Numbered from the stretch's first letter, positions 10,944 to 21,285 are shown. The stretch is DNA of 64,000 bases from Caballeronia sordidicola (GCF_001544455.2 NZ_FCOC02000001.1:248001-312000), one strand, 5' to 3'. Numbers and translations: made by a program. The notes: generated by a model from the sequence alone, not told the origin.

Positions 10944-11719
10944 GAAAGGGTATCGGCCTTCTGCGATTGCGGTTCGAGTTGCGCACTCGTGCGTCCGAAA
11001 CGGCGTTCACGCTCGCCATACGATTCGATCGCGCGTGCAAGCGCCTCCGCGTCGAAGTCGGGCCAGTAGGTGTCGGTGAAATAGAACTCTGTGTAGGCAA
11101 GTTGCCACAGCAGGAAATTGCTGATGCGCTGCTCGCCGCCCGTGCGAATGAAGAGATCCGGCTCCGGCGCGTAGGCCATGGCCAGATGCTGCTCGAATGC
11201 CGCTTCATCGACCGGGACCACGCGGCCTTCCGCCACCGACTGCTCGGCGAGCTTTTTCGCCGCCTGCATGATGTCCCAGCGGCCGCCGTAGTTCGCGGCA
11301 ATGGTCAGCGTCAGGCGCGTGTTGCGCGCCGTTTTGGTCTCGGCGCGCTGTATCAGCGCGCGAATGCGGTCGTCGAACATGGAGGTGTCGCCCACCACGC
11401 GCAGACGGATGCCGTTTGCGTGCAGTTTGCCGACTTCCCGTTCCAGCGCCGTGACGAACAGGCGCATGAGGAACGAGACTTCGTCGGTCGGACGCCGCCA
11501 GTTTTCCGAACTGAAAGCGAACAGCGTCACGAACTGGACGCCCTGGCGCGCGCAACTTTCGACCGTTGCCCGCACGGCATCGACGCCGCGCGTGTGGCCG
11601 GCTACGCGCGGCAAGCGCCGCTGCGTTGCCCAACGGCCATTGCCGTCCATGATGATCGCGATATGGCGCGGGACAGCCGCGACATCGGGCACGCGAACGG
11701 TAGAGCTGGTATAGGTCAT
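10937..11719 (-). CDS. uppS: Undecaprenyl diphosphate synthase
   Basis: UppS is a cis-prenyltransferase that builds C55 undecaprenyl diphosphate, the lipid carrier for peptidoglycan and O-antigen. The 260-aa protein has the diphosphate-binding [10 protein letters not shown] (D25) and later the [25 protein letters not shown] and FTDTYWPDF motifs that define the family. It begins ATGACCTATACC, with frr 64 bp upstream, and overlaps cdsA downstream. The C-terminal tail ([15 protein letters not shown]) is basic and less conserved. Confidence 0.96.
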   Translation of the reverse strand: MTYTSSTVRVPDVAAVPRHIAIIMDGNGRWATQRRLPRVAGHTRGVDAVRATVESCARQGVQFVTLFAFSSENWRRPTDEVSFLMRLFVTALEREVGKLHANGIRLRVVGDTSMFDDRIRALIQRAETKTARNTRLTLTIAANYGGRWDIMQAAKKLAEQSVAEGRVVPVDEAAFEQHLAMAYAPEPDLFIRTGGEQRISNFLLWQLAYTEFYFTDTYWPDFDAEALARAIESYGERERRFGRTSAQLEPQSQKADTLSC

Positions 11720-11783
11720 GGCCGCTGAATCTTAGTATCGACAGAGTGACGCGCCGGCACGACGCAAGAGACCGTTATCGGCC

Positions 11784-12344
11784 TCAAACCGTCATGATTT
11801 CGGCTTCTTTCGACACTACGAGCTTGTCGATTTCCGCGACGTTTTTGTCAGTGAGTTTCTGGACGTCATCGCTTGCGCGACGCTCGTCGTCCTCGGAGAT
11901 TTCCTTGTCTTTCACGAGCTTCTTGAGTTGCTCGTTCGCGTCGCGGCGCAGATTGCGAATCGCGATCTTGGCGTTTTCGCCTTCACTCTTTACCACTTTG
12001 GTCAGTTCGCGACGGCGCTCTTCGGTCAGCGCGGGCATTGGCACGCGGATCTGATCGCCCTGGTTCGACGGGTTCAGGCCGAGATCCGAGTCGCGAATGG
12101 CCTTTTCGACCACCGGCACCATCTTCTTTTCCCATGCCTGCACGCCGATCGTGCGCGCGTCGATCAGCGTCATGTTCGCGACTTGCGAGATAGGTACGCT
12201 CGAGCCGTAATAATCCACCTGGATATGGTCGAGCAAGCCCGTATGGGCGCGACCCGTGCGAATCTTGGCGAGATCGTTCTTGAACGCTTCGATCGACTTC
12301 TGCATCTTCTGATCGACGCTTTTCCTAATGTCAGCCACACTCAT
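11784..12344 (-). CDS. frr: Ribosome recycling factor
   Basis: RRF works with EF-G to split the post-termination ribosome. The protein from ATG 12344 is 186 aa, the standard size, starting [17 protein letters not shown]. It has the characteristic [21 protein letters not shown] and three-helix bundle residues toward the C-terminus. A strong GGAGG lies six bases upstream of this ATG, which settles the start against an upstream in-frame ATG at 12416. The gene follows pyrH by 107 bp. Confidence 0.97.
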   Translation of the reverse strand: MSVADIRKSVDQKMQKSIEAFKNDLAKIRTGRAHTGLLDHIQVDYYGSSVPISQVANMTLIDARTIGVQAWEKKMVPVVEKAIRDSDLGLNPSNQGDQIRVPMPALTEERRRELTKVVKSEGENAKIAIRNLRRDANEQLKKLVKDKEISEDDERRASDDVQKLTDKNVAEIDKLVVSKEAEIMTV

Positions 12345-12451
12345 TTCAGCCTCCGTACTTGCCTTGTTACACGCGGTGCAGGCATGAGAGGCGCCGGTCC
12401 CGTAGAACCCGCGCACGCCTCAAGCCTGCTTGCCTTGCTTACCGCGAGAGT

Positions 12452-13165
12452 TTACACGTGGACGAGCGTACCTTCGTCGTCGCCCTGGATGATGCGCTTG
12501 AGCGCCCCCGGTTTATTGATCGAGAACACGCGAATAGGCAGTTTCTGGTCGCGGCACAGCGCAAAAGCCGTCGCGTCCATGACCTGCAGGTTCTTGCCGA
12601 TCGCCTCGTCGAAGCTGATCGTGCTGTAGCGCGTGGCGCTCGTGTCTTTCTTGGGATCGGCGGAATATACACCGTCCACCTTGGTTGCCTTGAGCACGAC
12701 CTCCGCGCCGACTTCCGCACCGCGCAAGGCGGCGGCGGTATCGGTCGTGAAAAACGGATTGCCCGTGCCGGCCGCGAAAATCACGACCTTGCCTTCTTCA
12801 AGCTGACGAATGGCGCGCGGCCGGATATACGGCTCGACCACCTGGTCCATGCGCAGCGCCGACTGCACACGCGCTTCGATACCGGCGTGACGCATGGCGT
12901 CCTGAAGCGCCAGCGCATTCATCATGGTGGCGAGCATGCCCATGTAGTCGGCCGTTGCCCGGTCCATGCCGGCCGCGCCGCCCGCAACGCCACGGAAGAT
13001 ATTACCGCCGCCGATCACGACAGCGAGTTGCGTGCCCATGCGCACCACTTCCGCAACGTCTGCCACCATCCTTTCGATTGTCGCGCGATTGATGCCGAAG
13101 GCATCGTCGCCCATTAGTGCTTCGCCGGAGAGTTTGAGGAGTACGCGTTTGTAGGCTGTGGGCAT
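12452..13165 (-). CDS. pyrH: Uridylate kinase (UMP kinase)
   Basis: PyrH phosphorylates UMP to UDP for pyrimidine nucleotide supply. From ATG 13165 the protein is 237 aa, typical for bacterial PyrH, starting [19 protein letters not shown]. The amino acid kinase fold is evident from [11 protein letters not shown], from [20 protein letters not shown] and from [16 protein letters not shown]. The open frame extends upstream to 13420 but that part resembles no PyrH sequence and overlaps the hairpin in the tsf-pyrH gap. The upstream SD (CGGAAA) is weak. Confidence 0.97.
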   Translation of the reverse strand: MPTAYKRVLLKLSGEALMGDDAFGINRATIERMVADVAEVVRMGTQLAVVIGGGNIFRGVAGGAAGMDRATADYMGMLATMMNALALQDAMRHAGIEARVQSALRMDQVVEPYIRPRAIRQLEEGKVVIFAAGTGNPFFTTDTAAALRGAEVGAEVVLKATKVDGVYSADPKKDTSATRYSTISFDEAIGKNLQVMDATAFALCRDQKLPIRVFSINKPGALKRIIQGDDEGTLVHV

Positions 13166-13509
13166 ATGAGATTTCCGTTTCGCGCCGAGAGGGAGTGCAA
13201 CAACGTAGAACTGTAGGGGTGAAACGATATTTACGGCAAGCATCCCATATTGGGCAAGCCGCGGCGGCATGACGGGGTGACCCCGGCTTGCCCATCCGGC
13301 GCGGTTCTGGCCGCTATGAGGGTGCGGAACGAACGGTCCTCGATGGGAACGCCAGACCCGCATCCGACTGCTTTTTGCTGCGTTTTTGACGCGATGACAA
13401 CACGGCGGCGAACTATTCAATGGTCGAGCGGCCCGATTGAAAGGACCGGCTGACCTTCGATTACGAACATTCGCCGCTGCTTGAAACTTGAAGCCTGAAA
13501 CCTGCTTCC
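13166..13509 (-). other. tsf-pyrH intergenic region with hairpin
   Basis: This 344-bp gap inside the otherwise compact cluster holds no convincing gene. It contains an 11-bp inverted repeat, arms 13251-13261 and 13284-13294, enclosing a second small GGGG-TGA-CCCC hairpin. Nothing T-rich follows on the minus strand, so it does not look like a simple terminator. Downstream of it, toward pyrH, TTGCCG and TACAGT are spaced 18 bp apart (about 13202-13245) and could form a weak promoter giving pyrH and later genes their own transcript. Confidence 0.4.
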
Positions 13510-14391
13510 TTAACCTTGCTTGGCGGCGGCCACTTGCGCAGCCACTTCAGCCGCAAAGTCGTCCGTACGCTTTTCAATGCCTTCGCCGACCACGAACAGC
13601 GCGAACTTCTGCACCGACGCGCCCGCTGCCTTCAGCATCTGCTCGATCGTCTGCTTGTCGTTCTTAACGAACGTCTGGTTCAAGAGCGACACTTCCTTCA
13701 GGTACTTCTGCACGCTGCCGTCGACCATTTTCGCGACGATTTCAGCCGGCTTACCCGATTCGGCAGCCTTTTGCTCGGCGATGCTGCGTTCCTTGGCGAT
13801 CAACTCGGCCGGAACGTCATTCGAGGACAGCGAAACCGGCTTCATTGCTGCGACGTGCATGGCGACGTCCTTGCCGACCTGCTCGTCCGCGCCCGTGAAC
13901 TCAACCAGCACGCCAATACGCGTGCCGTGCAGGTACGAAGCCAGCTTGTTGGCCGATTCGAAACGCACGAACCGGCGCACCGAGACGTTTTCACCAATCT
14001 TGCCGATCAGCGCGAGACGCACGGCGTCGACCGTCGAGCTTTCCAGCGGCAGCGCCGACAAGGCAGCCACGTCAGCCGGATGGTTCTTCGCGATCAGTTC
14101 GGCAACCGTCTTGCCGAATGCGAGGAAGTCGTCGTTCTTGGCAACGAAGTCGGTTTCGCAGTTCAGTTCGACCAGAACGCCCACGCCATTGGCGATATGC
14201 GCCGCGATAATGCCTTCAGCCGTCACGCGCGATGCCGCCTTGCTCGCCTTGTTGCCAAGCTTCACACGCAGCAGTTCTTCGGCGCGATCCATGTCGCCGT
14301 CGGCTTCCGTCAGCGCTTTCTTGCATTCCATCATGGGCGCGTCGGTCTTTGCGCGCAGTTCTGCCACCATGCTTGCGGTAATTGCCGCCAT
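13510..14391 (-). CDS. tsf: Elongation factor Ts
   Basis: EF-Ts exchanges GDP for GTP on EF-Tu. The protein is 293 aa, starting [21 protein letters not shown], and has the diagnostic [12 protein letters not shown] and a central [15 protein letters not shown]. Two ATG codons are adjacent here. The second (14391) is six bases from AAGGAG and so better spaced than the first (14394). It follows rpsB after a terminator-like hairpin, the universal rpsB-tsf pairing. Confidence 0.97.
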   Translation of the reverse strand: MAAITASMVAELRAKTDAPMMECKKALTEADGDMDRAEELLRVKLGNKASKAASRVTAEGIIAAHIANGVGVLVELNCETDFVAKNDDFLAFGKTVAELIAKNHPADVAALSALPLESSTVDAVRLALIGKIGENVSVRRFVRFESANKLASYLHGTRIGVLVEFTGADEQVGKDVAMHVAAMKPVSLSSNDVPAELIAKERSIAEQKAAESGKPAEIVAKMVDGSVQKYLKEVSLLNQTFVKNDKQTIEQMLKAAGASVQKFALFVVGEGIEKRTDDFAAEVAAQVAAAKQG

Positions 14392-14576
14392 CATTTGCTC
14401 CTTGAGTCTGTGCCGTGCCTGGGGCACGTAAATCGCACTATTGACACGCGCCGCCGGCGAAAAACACCCGCGGCCAGAATGGGGTACTGCCACTACTTCA
14501 ACACTATTCGATGACCCGCATGTTGCGCCGCGCAATGCGTCGCCGACCACTTTTGCTGCAGCGACTTCGGCTGGCT

Positions 14577-14609
14577 AAAAAAAGGGGGCCTTTCGCAAAG
14601 CCCCCTTTC
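14577..14609 (-). terminator. Terminator-like hairpin between rpsB and tsf
   Basis: On the minus strand an AAAGGGGGC arm (14600-14608) pairs with GCCCCCTTT (14581-14589) around a roughly 10-nt loop, followed by further T residues up to 14577. This is the form of an intrinsic terminator. Because tsf follows in the same direction, it is more likely a partial terminator that lowers tsf relative to rpsB, or an RNA-processing site. Confidence 0.75.
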
Positions 14610-14646
14610 TTGCCGGACACATCACATCGGCGTCAACTGCCGTGAA

Positions 14647-15399
14647 TTACGCTTCTGCGTTGACTTCAACGAACTCGTCGCCTTCACCGCTGCGAACGGC
14701 CTGCACCACCTCGTTCACCGCGTTCGAACGGCCTTCCAGGATTGCGTCGGCCACGCCTTGTGTGTACAGCGCGACAGCCTTGCTGGCGTCGTCGTTACCC
14801 GGGATCACGTAGTCGATGCCTTCCGGCGAGTGGTTCGTGTCGACCACGGCGATAACCGGAATACCAAGCTTCTTGGCTTCGGTCACTGCAATCTTGTGGT
14901 AACCCACGTCGACCACGAAAATCGCGTCCGGAATGCCGCCCATGTCCTTCACGCCGCCAATCGACTTCACCAGCTTGGCCATTTCGCGTTCGAACAGGAG
15001 CGCTTCCTTCTTGCTCATGCGTTCCGTTTCACCGGCTTCCAGCGCTGCTTCCATGTCCTTCAGGCGCTTGATCGATACTTTCAGCGTCTTGAAGTTGGTC
15101 AGCATGCCGCCGAGCCAGCGTGCGTTCACGAAAGGCATGCCGGCGCGTTGCGCCTCTTCTGCCACCGTGTCGCGCGACTGACGCTTCGTGCCCACGAACA
15201 AGATCGTGCCGCGATTCGCTGCCAGTTGACGCACGTACTTCAGCGCGTCGTTGTACATCGGCAGCGTTTTTTCGAGGTTGATAATGTGAATCTTGTTGCG
15301 ATGACCGAAAATGAACGGAGCCATTTTCGGGTTCCAGAAGCGCGTTTGGTGACCGAAGTGGACACCGGCTTCCAGCATTTGACGCATTGTTACTGCCAT
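14647..15399 (-). CDS. rpsB: 30S ribosomal protein S2
   Basis: S2 is a late-assembling small-subunit protein. The product is 250 aa from ATG 15399, starting [19 protein letters not shown], the usual bacterial S2 N-terminus, with [19 protein letters not shown] and the [27 protein letters not shown] region. The open frame continues upstream to 15480 but that part lies in the structured leader. It is the first gene of the minus-strand cluster and has a good promoter about 230 bp upstream. Confidence 0.97.
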   Translation of the reverse strand: MAVTMRQMLEAGVHFGHQTRFWNPKMAPFIFGHRNKIHIINLEKTLPMYNDALKYVRQLAANRGTILFVGTKRQSRDTVAEEAQRAGMPFVNARWLGGMLTNFKTLKVSIKRLKDMEAALEAGETERMSKKEALLFEREMAKLVKSIGGVKDMGGIPDAIFVVDVGYHKIAVTEAKKLGIPVIAVVDTNHSPEGIDYVIPGNDDASKAVALYTQGVADAILEGRSNAVNEVVQAVRSGEGDEFVEVNAEA

Positions 15400-15426
15400 G
15401 AGAGTTCTCCGCGAGGGTTGGGTCTT

Positions 15427-15511
15427 AAGCCGGCTGCCGCATCGGGCGCCTCGTGTTTCTTGACCGGGTTTCCCCGCCACGAGGCGCCGGACACCCTGGG
15501 TGCGCCGGCTT
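15427..15511 (-). promoter_or_regulatory. Structured rpsB mRNA leader, candidate S2 autoregulatory element
   Basis: Two nested perfect inverted repeats lie in the 5' untranslated region of rpsB. The outer arms are 15427-15434 and 15504-15511 (AAGCCGGC/GCCGGCTT). The inner arms are 15445-15455 and 15478-15488 (11 bp). The structure ends 28 bases before the rpsB ATG. S2 is known to repress its own mRNA in other bacteria through a leader structure. Whether this is the same class of element is an inference from position and pairing only. Confidence 0.55.
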
Positions 15512-15631
15512 GCGATTCAAGTCCGATCCCTTTTTGACGGCCTTTGCGCATCAGCTTTTCAGAAAACGCGTGGTTTTCAGAAAAGCCGGATTGAAAAGAC
15601 GATTGCAAAGTAGATGCAGACTTAGCCAGCG

Positions 15632-15661
15632 AGTATATCACGCACCAATGTCGCGTTTCAA
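15632..15661 (-). promoter_or_regulatory. Promoter of the rpsB cluster
   Basis: Reading the minus strand, TTGAAA (15656-15661) and TATACT (15632-15637) are separated by 18 bp, a close match to the sigma-70 consensus. Transcription would start near 15625 and give a leader of about 225 nt containing the paired elements described above. The divergent map gene starts at 15863. Confidence 0.7.
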
Positions 15662-15862
15662 GTTGCCCGACTCACCCGGAAGGAGTCGGTTAAAGCCAGT
15701 TTTTTGGCGATAAAAACACCGCTGGACCCAAGCCGGGCGGTACTTTTGGCGGTACGAGCGGCGGTTTTTCCCTGCGGCGCCCCGCCTAAGGTGCGATAAT
15801 GCGCGATTGGCTACGCGCGTTCAGCGCAAAACAGCCGCTTACACGCAGTTTTGATACCTGTT

Positions 15863-16672
15863 ATGTCCATCACGCTGAAAAACGATCACGATATTGCGCA
15901 AATGCGCATCGCCTGCCGGCTCGCGAGCGAAGTGCTCGATTTCATCACGCCTCATATTGTCGCGGGCGTCACCACGGGCGAACTGGACCGCCTTTGCCAC
16001 GAATACATGGTGAAGGAACAGGGCACCGTGCCGGCTCCGCTGAACTACCAGCCCCCGGGCTACCCGCCCTACCCCAAGGCCACGTGCATCTCGGTCAATG
16101 ACGTCATCTGCCACGGCATTCCGGGCGACAAGGCGCTGAAGAACGGCGACGCGCTGAATATCGATATCACCGTGATCAAGGACGGTTATTTCGGCGATAC
16201 AAGCCGCATGTTCCTGGTCGGCGAAGGTTCAATTTTGGCGAAGCGCCTGGTACAGACCACGTTCGACTGCATGTGGCTTGGCATCGATCAGATCAAGCCA
16301 GGTGCGCATCTGGGCGATATCGGGCACGCCATCCAGAAACACGCCGAAGCACAGGGTTACAGCGTGGTTCGCGAATATTGCGGTCACGGCGTGGGCAAGG
16401 TGTTCCACGAAGACCCGCAAGTGCTGCATTACGGCCGACCGGGCACGGGCGTCGAGTTGCAGGCGGGAATGATTTTTACCGTCGAACCCATGATCAACGC
16501 CGGTCGACGCGATATTCGCACCATGCCGGATCAATGGACTGTCAAGACGCGCGACCGCAGCCTGTCGGCGCAGTGGGAGCACACGGTGCTCGTCACGCCA
16601 ACAGGGTATGAAGTGCTGACAGTTTCCGCGGGAACGCAGGCGCCGTCCGAACTGATCGCGGCAACAGCCTGA
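15863..16672 (+). CDS. map: Methionine aminopeptidase, type I
   Basis: Map removes the initiator methionine from nascent proteins after deformylation. The 269-aa product from ATG 15863 begins MSITLKNDHDIAQMRIACRLAS. It has the family's metal-site segments: DINIDITVIKDGYFGDTS-type residues around 95-115, GHGVGKVFHEDPQV, FTVEPMIN and the final WEHTVLVT. An in-frame TTG four codons earlier is a less likely start. map divergent from rpsB is a common arrangement in proteobacteria. Confidence 0.95.
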   Translation: MSITLKNDHDIAQMRIACRLASEVLDFITPHIVAGVTTGELDRLCHEYMVKEQGTVPAPLNYQPPGYPPYPKATCISVNDVICHGIPGDKALKNGDALNIDITVIKDGYFGDTSRMFLVGEGSILAKRLVQTTFDCMWLGIDQIKPGAHLGDIGHAIQKHAEAQGYSVVREYCGHGVGKVFHEDPQVLHYGRPGTGVELQAGMIFTVEPMINAGRRDIRTMPDQWTVKTRDRSLSAQWEHTVLVTPTGYEVLTVSAGTQAPSELIAATA

Positions 16673-16845
16673 GTTCAGTCCAACCGGCCATAAACCGCGA
16701 GGGCTCTCGTCTCCGGGGCATTTTCGACATCGCGCGTCGCCGGGCCCGCGGGATCGTCCAGCGTGACCCGGTGCAATGAAAGACGGCGAACCCCGCGGTT
16801 CGTCGAATACAACGGTTTACCACTGACCTCACCATCCGCCTGCCC

Positions 16846-19431
16846 ATGAGCGTACCTGCCGACGCCCCGCCTATCGCCGACTCGCTGAAAGCCTCTTACA
16901 GGACGGCGAAAGCCGCGCTGCTCGAGCGTTTCAAGAGCGCGACCAATGTCGATGGCCTCATGCACGCCCTCGCGCGCGCCACCGACGACGCCCTCAAGGG
17001 CGCGTGGGACGCGTGCAGGATGCCGGCATCGGCAGCGTTGCTGGCGGTCGGCGGCTACGGGCGCGGCGAGCTCGCGCCATATTCCGACATCGACATTCTC
17101 GTCTTGCTGCCCGATCACGAAACGCCGGATCAGGTGGAAACGCTGGGCGAGCGCATCGAAAAGCTGATCGGCATGGCGTGGGATCTCGGACTCGAGCTTG
17201 GCAGCAGCGTGCGCTCGGTGTCGCAATGCATTGATGAAGCGAACAACGACATCACCATCCGGACGTCGCTGCTCGAAGCGCGCCGGATCGTGGGCAACGA
17301 GAAACTGGTTGGTGCGTTCGAGGCGCGCTATCAGGAAACGCTTGATCCACGTGCATTTTTTCAGGCCAAGGTACTGGAAATGCGCCAGCGTCACGCGAAA
17401 TATCAGGACACGCCGTACAGCCTGGAGCCAAACATCAAGGAAAGCCCGGGCGGCTTGCGCGACCTGCAACTGATCCTGTGGATTTCGCATGCGGCGGGCT
17501 TTGGCAGCAGCTGGCGCGAACTGGATTCACGCGGACTCATCACCGAACGGGAAGCGAGCGAGCTGCGCCGGAACGAGGGCTTTCTCAAGACGCTGCGCGC
17601 GCGCCTGCACGTGATTGCACGGCGGCGGCAGGACATCCTTGTATTCGACCTGCAGACCGCGCTCGCGGAAAGTCTTGGGTACAAGGCGACGTCGTCGAAG
17701 CGCGCGAGCGAGCAACTGATGCGCCGTTATTACTGGGCCGCGAAAGCGGTGACGCAGCTCGCCACCATCCTGATCCAGAACGTGGAAGCGCAACTGTTTC
17801 CATCGACTAGCGGCGTTACGCGCGTGCTGAACGAGCGCTTTGTCGAAAAGCAGGGAATGCTCGAAATTGCCAGCGACGACGTCTTCGAACGCCAGCCGAA
17901 CGCGATTCTGGAAGCGTTCCTGCTGTACGAACAAACGCGCGGGGTGAAGGGGTTATCGGCAAGAACGCTGCGGGCAATCTACAACGCGCGCGACCTGATG
18001 GACCGCGACTGGCGGCGCGACCCCGAGAACCGGCGGCTGTTCATGGCGATCCTGCAAGCGCCAGAAGGCATTACCCACGCGCTTCGGCTGATGAACCAGA
18101 CAAGCGTGCTCGGGCGGTATCTGCTGAATTTCCGGCGCATTGTCGGGCAGATGCAGCATGACCTGTATCACGTCTATACCGTCGATCAGCACATCCTGAT
18201 GGTACTGCGCAATATCCGGCGCTTTGCGATGGCCGAGCACGCGCACGAGTATCCGTTCTGCACCCAGTTGATGGGCAATTTCGAGCGCTCCTGGGTGCTG
18301 TACGTTGCGGCGCTTTTCCACGACATTGCGAAGGGGCGCGGCGGCGACCACTCCACGCTCGGCATGGCCGACGCCCGGCGTTTTTGCCGCGATCACAACA
18401 TGAATGCCGACGACGGCGATCTGGTCGTATGGCTTGTCGAGCAGCACCTGACCATGAGCCAGGTCGCGCAAAAACAGGACACGAGCGATCCTGAAGTCAT
18501 CAAGCAATTTGCCGCGCTGGTCAAGACCGAGCGCAGGCTGACAGCATTGTATTTGCTGACGGTCGCCGATATCCGCGGCACCAGTCCCAAAGTCTGGAAC
18601 GCGTGGAAAGGCAAGCTGCTCGAGGATCTGTATCGCGCCACGCGTGCCGTGCTCGGCGGCGCGGAAATGCATGCGCACTCGGAACTCAAGTCGCGTCAAG
18701 AAGACGCGCTTGCCTTGCTGCGCCTTGAGACCGTGCCGGAAAACGCTGAAAAGGCACTGTGGGACAAGCTGGATGTCGGCTATTTCCTGCGCCACGACGC
18801 CGCCGATATTGCCTGGCAAACCCGCGTGCTCTACAAGCATGTGGAAAGCGAAAAGCCGATCGTGCGGGCGCGGCCGTCGCCCATTGGCGCAGCGCTCCAG
18901 GTGCTCGTGTACGTAAAAGACCGGCCGGATCTGTTCGCCGGCATTTGCGCTTATTTCGATAAAAACGGTCTTTCAGTCCTCGATGCACGCATCACGACGA
19001 CCCGTCATGGCTACGCGCTCGACAATTTTCTGGTCGCGCATCCGGATCATGACGGGCATTATCGCGACATTGCAAACCTCGTCGAACAGCAACTGAGCAC
19101 GTTGCTGACCGCCGAGGGCATCTTGCCGGAGCCGTCGAAGGGACGGGTTTCGCGGCTGGTGCGCACTTTCCCGATCACGCCGCGCGTGGATTTGCGTCCC
19201 GACGAACGTGGTCAGTATTACATCCTGTCCGTGTCGGCCAACGACCGGCAGGGCCTCCTTTATTCGATCGCGCGGGTTCTCGCCCAGCACCGGATCGGCG
19301 TCCATGCGGCGCGGATCAACACGCTTGGCGAACGCGTGGAAGACGTGTTCCTGCTCGACGGCAAAACCCTATCCGACAACCGGACGCAAATCCAGGTCGA
19401 AACCGAGCTGCTGCGCGCGATCGCAGCCTGA
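16846..19431 (+). CDS. glnD: Bifunctional uridylyltransferase/uridylyl-removing enzyme GlnD
   Basis: GlnD senses glutamine and adds or removes UMP on PII proteins, setting the state of nitrogen control. The 861-aa protein contains the nucleotidyltransferase motif [17 protein letters not shown] (69-85, D81 and D83). It also has the HD phosphohydrolase motif near 492 ([13 protein letters not shown]) and two C-terminal ACT domains (about 690-765 and 795-861, with [17 protein letters not shown]). All parts look intact. It follows map by 173 bp; rluB starts six bases after its stop, so they may be co-transcribed. Confidence 0.96.
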   Translation: MSVPADAPPIADSLKASYRTAKAALLERFKSATNVDGLMHALARATDDALKGAWDACRMPASAALLAVGGYGRGELAPYSDIDILVLLPDHETPDQVETLGERIEKLIGMAWDLGLELGSSVRSVSQCIDEANNDITIRTSLLEARRIVGNEKLVGAFEARYQETLDPRAFFQAKVLEMRQRHAKYQDTPYSLEPNIKESPGGLRDLQLILWISHAAGFGSSWRELDSRGLITEREASELRRNEGFLKTLRARLHVIARRRQDILVFDLQTALAESLGYKATSSKRASEQLMRRYYWAAKAVTQLATILIQNVEAQLFPSTSGVTRVLNERFVEKQGMLEIASDDVFERQPNAILEAFLLYEQTRGVKGLSARTLRAIYNARDLMDRDWRRDPENRRLFMAILQAPEGITHALRLMNQTSVLGRYLLNFRRIVGQMQHDLYHVYTVDQHILMVLRNIRRFAMAEHAHEYPFCTQLMGNFERSWVLYVAALFHDIAKGRGGDHSTLGMADARRFCRDHNMNADDGDLVVWLVEQHLTMSQVAQKQDTSDPEVIKQFAALVKTERRLTALYLLTVADIRGTSPKVWNAWKGKLLEDLYRATRAVLGGAEMHAHSELKSRQEDALALLRLETVPENAEKALWDKLDVGYFLRHDAADIAWQTRVLYKHVESEKPIVRARPSPIGAALQVLVYVKDRPDLFAGICAYFDKNGLSVLDARITTTRHGYALDNFLVAHPDHDGHYRDIANLVEQQLSTLLTAEGILPEPSKGRVSRLVRTFPITPRVDLRPDERGQYYILSVSANDRQGLLYSIARVLAQHRIGVHAARINTLGERVEDVFLLDGKTLSDNRTQIQVETELLRAIAA

Positions 19432-19437
19432 GAATCT

Positions 19438-21285
19438 ATGCGCGTCAAACTGACAGCGAAACATCCGCGACCGGCTTCGCCGGCGCGTTCCCCCGTTCGT
19501 ACCGGCAGTGCCGTTGGACGGAAAAAACCGCCTCGTGCGGAAGCGCCGGGCGGAGACCGGCCTGTGAGGGTTGATAAGATGGATCGGCCTTCTACATTGC
19601 GTGGTGCCGGCGGGGATCGTGGACCGCGTCCTGCGTTTGGTGAACGTGGCGCTCCGCGTGGTGATCGTCCTTCGGGAGATGGCGAGCGCCGTCCGTTCAC
19701 GCCGCGTGGCGATGCGCCGCGCGGTGCGGGCGGTGATCGCGGGCCGCGTCCTTCGTTTGGTGATCGCGGCGCTCCGCGTGGTGATCGTCCTTCGGGAGAT
19801 GGCGAGCGTCGACCGTTTACGCCGCGTGGCGATGCGCCGCGTGGTGCGGGCGGCGATCGCGGGCCGCGTCCTTCGTTTGGCGATCGTGGCGCGCCGCGTG
19901 GCGACCGTCCTTCGGGCAACAGCGAACGCCGGCCGTTCACACCTCGTGGCGATGCGCCGCGCGGTGCGGGCGGTGATCGTGGGCCGCGTCCTTCGTTTGG
20001 CGATCGTGGCGCGCCGCGTGGCGACCGTCCTTCGGGCAACAGCGAGCGCCGTCCGTTCAGCCCTCGCGACGACGCACCGCGTGGTGCGAACAGTGACCGC
20101 ACGCCCCGCCCGGCATTCAACGACCGCGCCGCGCCGCGCAGCCCGGCCACCGATCGCGGACCGCGTCCATCTTTCGGCGATCGAAGCGCTCCACGCAGCG
20201 ATCGTCCGGCTGGCGATGGCGAGCGACGCCCGTTCAAGCCCCGCGAAGATTCTCGCGGCCCCGGCAGCGATCGCGCGCCGCGACCCTCATTCAACGACAA
20301 TGGCGCACCACGCCGCGAGCGCAACCACGCGCACGACGGCAGCCCGCGTCCGGCCTCCTTCGACCGCCAGCGTCCCGCAGGCGATCGGCCGTTTGCAAAA
20401 CGCGCGGCATCGCCGGAACGCTTTGGCGACGAGCGCAAGCCAGTACGCAAGCCGGCAGCAAAACCCTCGAAACCGCGCAACGCCGACGCACCACCCTCTC
20501 CGGCACGCATCGCACGCGAAGGTGAAGACGGGCTCGTGCGATTGTCGAAGGTGATGTCGGAACTTGGCCTTTGTTCACGTCGCGAAGCCGACGAATGGAT
20601 CGAAAAAGGCTGGGTGCTGGTGGACGGCGAAGTCATTGATACGCTCGGCACCAAGATCCGTCCGGATCAAAACATCGAGATCGCTCAAGCCGCGCACGCC
20701 GCGCAAATGCAGCAGGTGACCATCCTGATCCATAAGCCGGTCGGCTATGTTTCGGGTCAGGCGGAAGACGGATATCAACCGGCAGTCACGCTGGTCAACC
20801 CGTCGAACCATTGGGCCGATGACCAGTCCGGCATCCGCTTCTCGCCTTCGCATCTGCGCACGCTCGCACCCGCGGGACGTCTGGATATCGATTCCACGGG
20901 TCTTCTCGTGCTGACACAGGATGGCCGTGTGGCGAAGCAGCTTATTGGGGGCCATTCGGAAGTCGATAAAGAATATCTCGTGCGGGTGAAATTCGGCGAG
21001 CACGAACTCGATATTGAATCGCATTTCCCGCCTGTAAGTCTGGCCCTGCTGCGCCACGGACTGGCGCTCGACGATGTTCCGCTCAAGACCGCACAAGTAA
21101 GCTGGCAAAACGGTGAACAACTGCGCTTTGTGTTGCGGGAAGGCAAAAAACGCCAGATTCGGCGGATGTGCGAGCTGGTTGGCCTGGAAGTGGTCGGCTT
21201 GAAACGGATCCGGATGGGACGCGTGACGCTGGGTGCACTACCGCCGGGACAATGGCGTTACCTCGGCGCAGACGAGGCGTTTTAG
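19438..21285 (+). CDS. rluB: 23S rRNA pseudouridine synthase RluB with repetitive N-terminal extension
   Basis: RluB converts a uridine to pseudouridine in helix 80 of 23S rRNA. The catalytic part starts near residue 362 with an S4 RNA-binding domain (LSKVMSELGLCSRREADEWI). It continues with the RsuA/RluB core, including GRLDIDSTGLLVLTQDG (catalytic D483) and KKRQIRRMCELVGL. The first ~350 residues are low-complexity, rich in Arg, Gly, Pro, Asp and Ser, and contain four near-identical 40-aa units. Such RG-rich tails often bind RNA. I start at ATG 19438 just after glnD; other starts inside the repetitive part are possible. A terminator follows at 21355. Confidence 0.93.
   Translation: MRVKLTAKHPRPASPARSPVRTGSAVGRKKPPRAEAPGGDRPVRVDKMDRPSTLRGAGGDRGPRPAFGERGAPRGDRPSGDGERRPFTPRGDAPRGAGGDRGPRPSFGDRGAPRGDRPSGDGERRPFTPRGDAPRGAGGDRGPRPSFGDRGAPRGDRPSGNSERRPFTPRGDAPRGAGGDRGPRPSFGDRGAPRGDRPSGNSERRPFSPRDDAPRGANSDRTPRPAFNDRAAPRSPATDRGPRPSFGDRSAPRSDRPAGDGERRPFKPREDSRGPGSDRAPRPSFNDNGAPRRERNHAHDGSPRPASFDRQRPAGDRPFAKRAASPERFGDERKPVRKPAAKPSKPRNADAPPSPARIAREGEDGLVRLSKVMSELGLCSRREADEWIEKGWVLVDGEVIDTLGTKIRPDQNIEIAQAAHAAQMQQVTILIHKPVGYVSGQAEDGYQPAVTLVNPSNHWADDQSGIRFSPSHLRTLAPAGRLDIDSTGLLVLTQDGRVAKQLIGGHSEVDKEYLVRVKFGEHELDIESHFPPVSLALLRHGLALDDVPLKTAQVSWQNGEQLRFVLREGKKRQIRRMCELVGLEVVGLKRIRMGRVTLGALPPGQWRYLGADEAF
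19609..20088 (+). repeat. 120-bp coding tandem repeat, four units (degenerate to about 20320)
   Basis: Four consecutive 120-bp units (19609, 19729, 19849, 19969) encode a 40-residue unit of the form GGDRGPRPSFGDRGAPRGDR followed by PSGDGERRPFTPRGDAPRGA. Units differ at a few sites, for example DG versus NS and TPRG versus SPRD. Diverged copies continue to about 20320. The high DNA identity between units points to recent expansion by slippage or recombination, so copy number is probably variable between strains. Confidence 0.92.

Noticed and set aside
15453..15713. 86-codon plus-strand frame in the rpsB leader
   Set aside because: It lies in the structured leader and promoter of the minus-strand operon and lacks a ribosome site.
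19609..20320. CRISPR array
   Set aside because: The repeats are 120-bp head-to-tail, in frame, coding, and without unique spacers.
19260..20654. 464-codon minus-strand frame over the rluB repeats
   Set aside because: It owes its length to the repeat composition; the plus-strand frame leads into an intact RluB domain.
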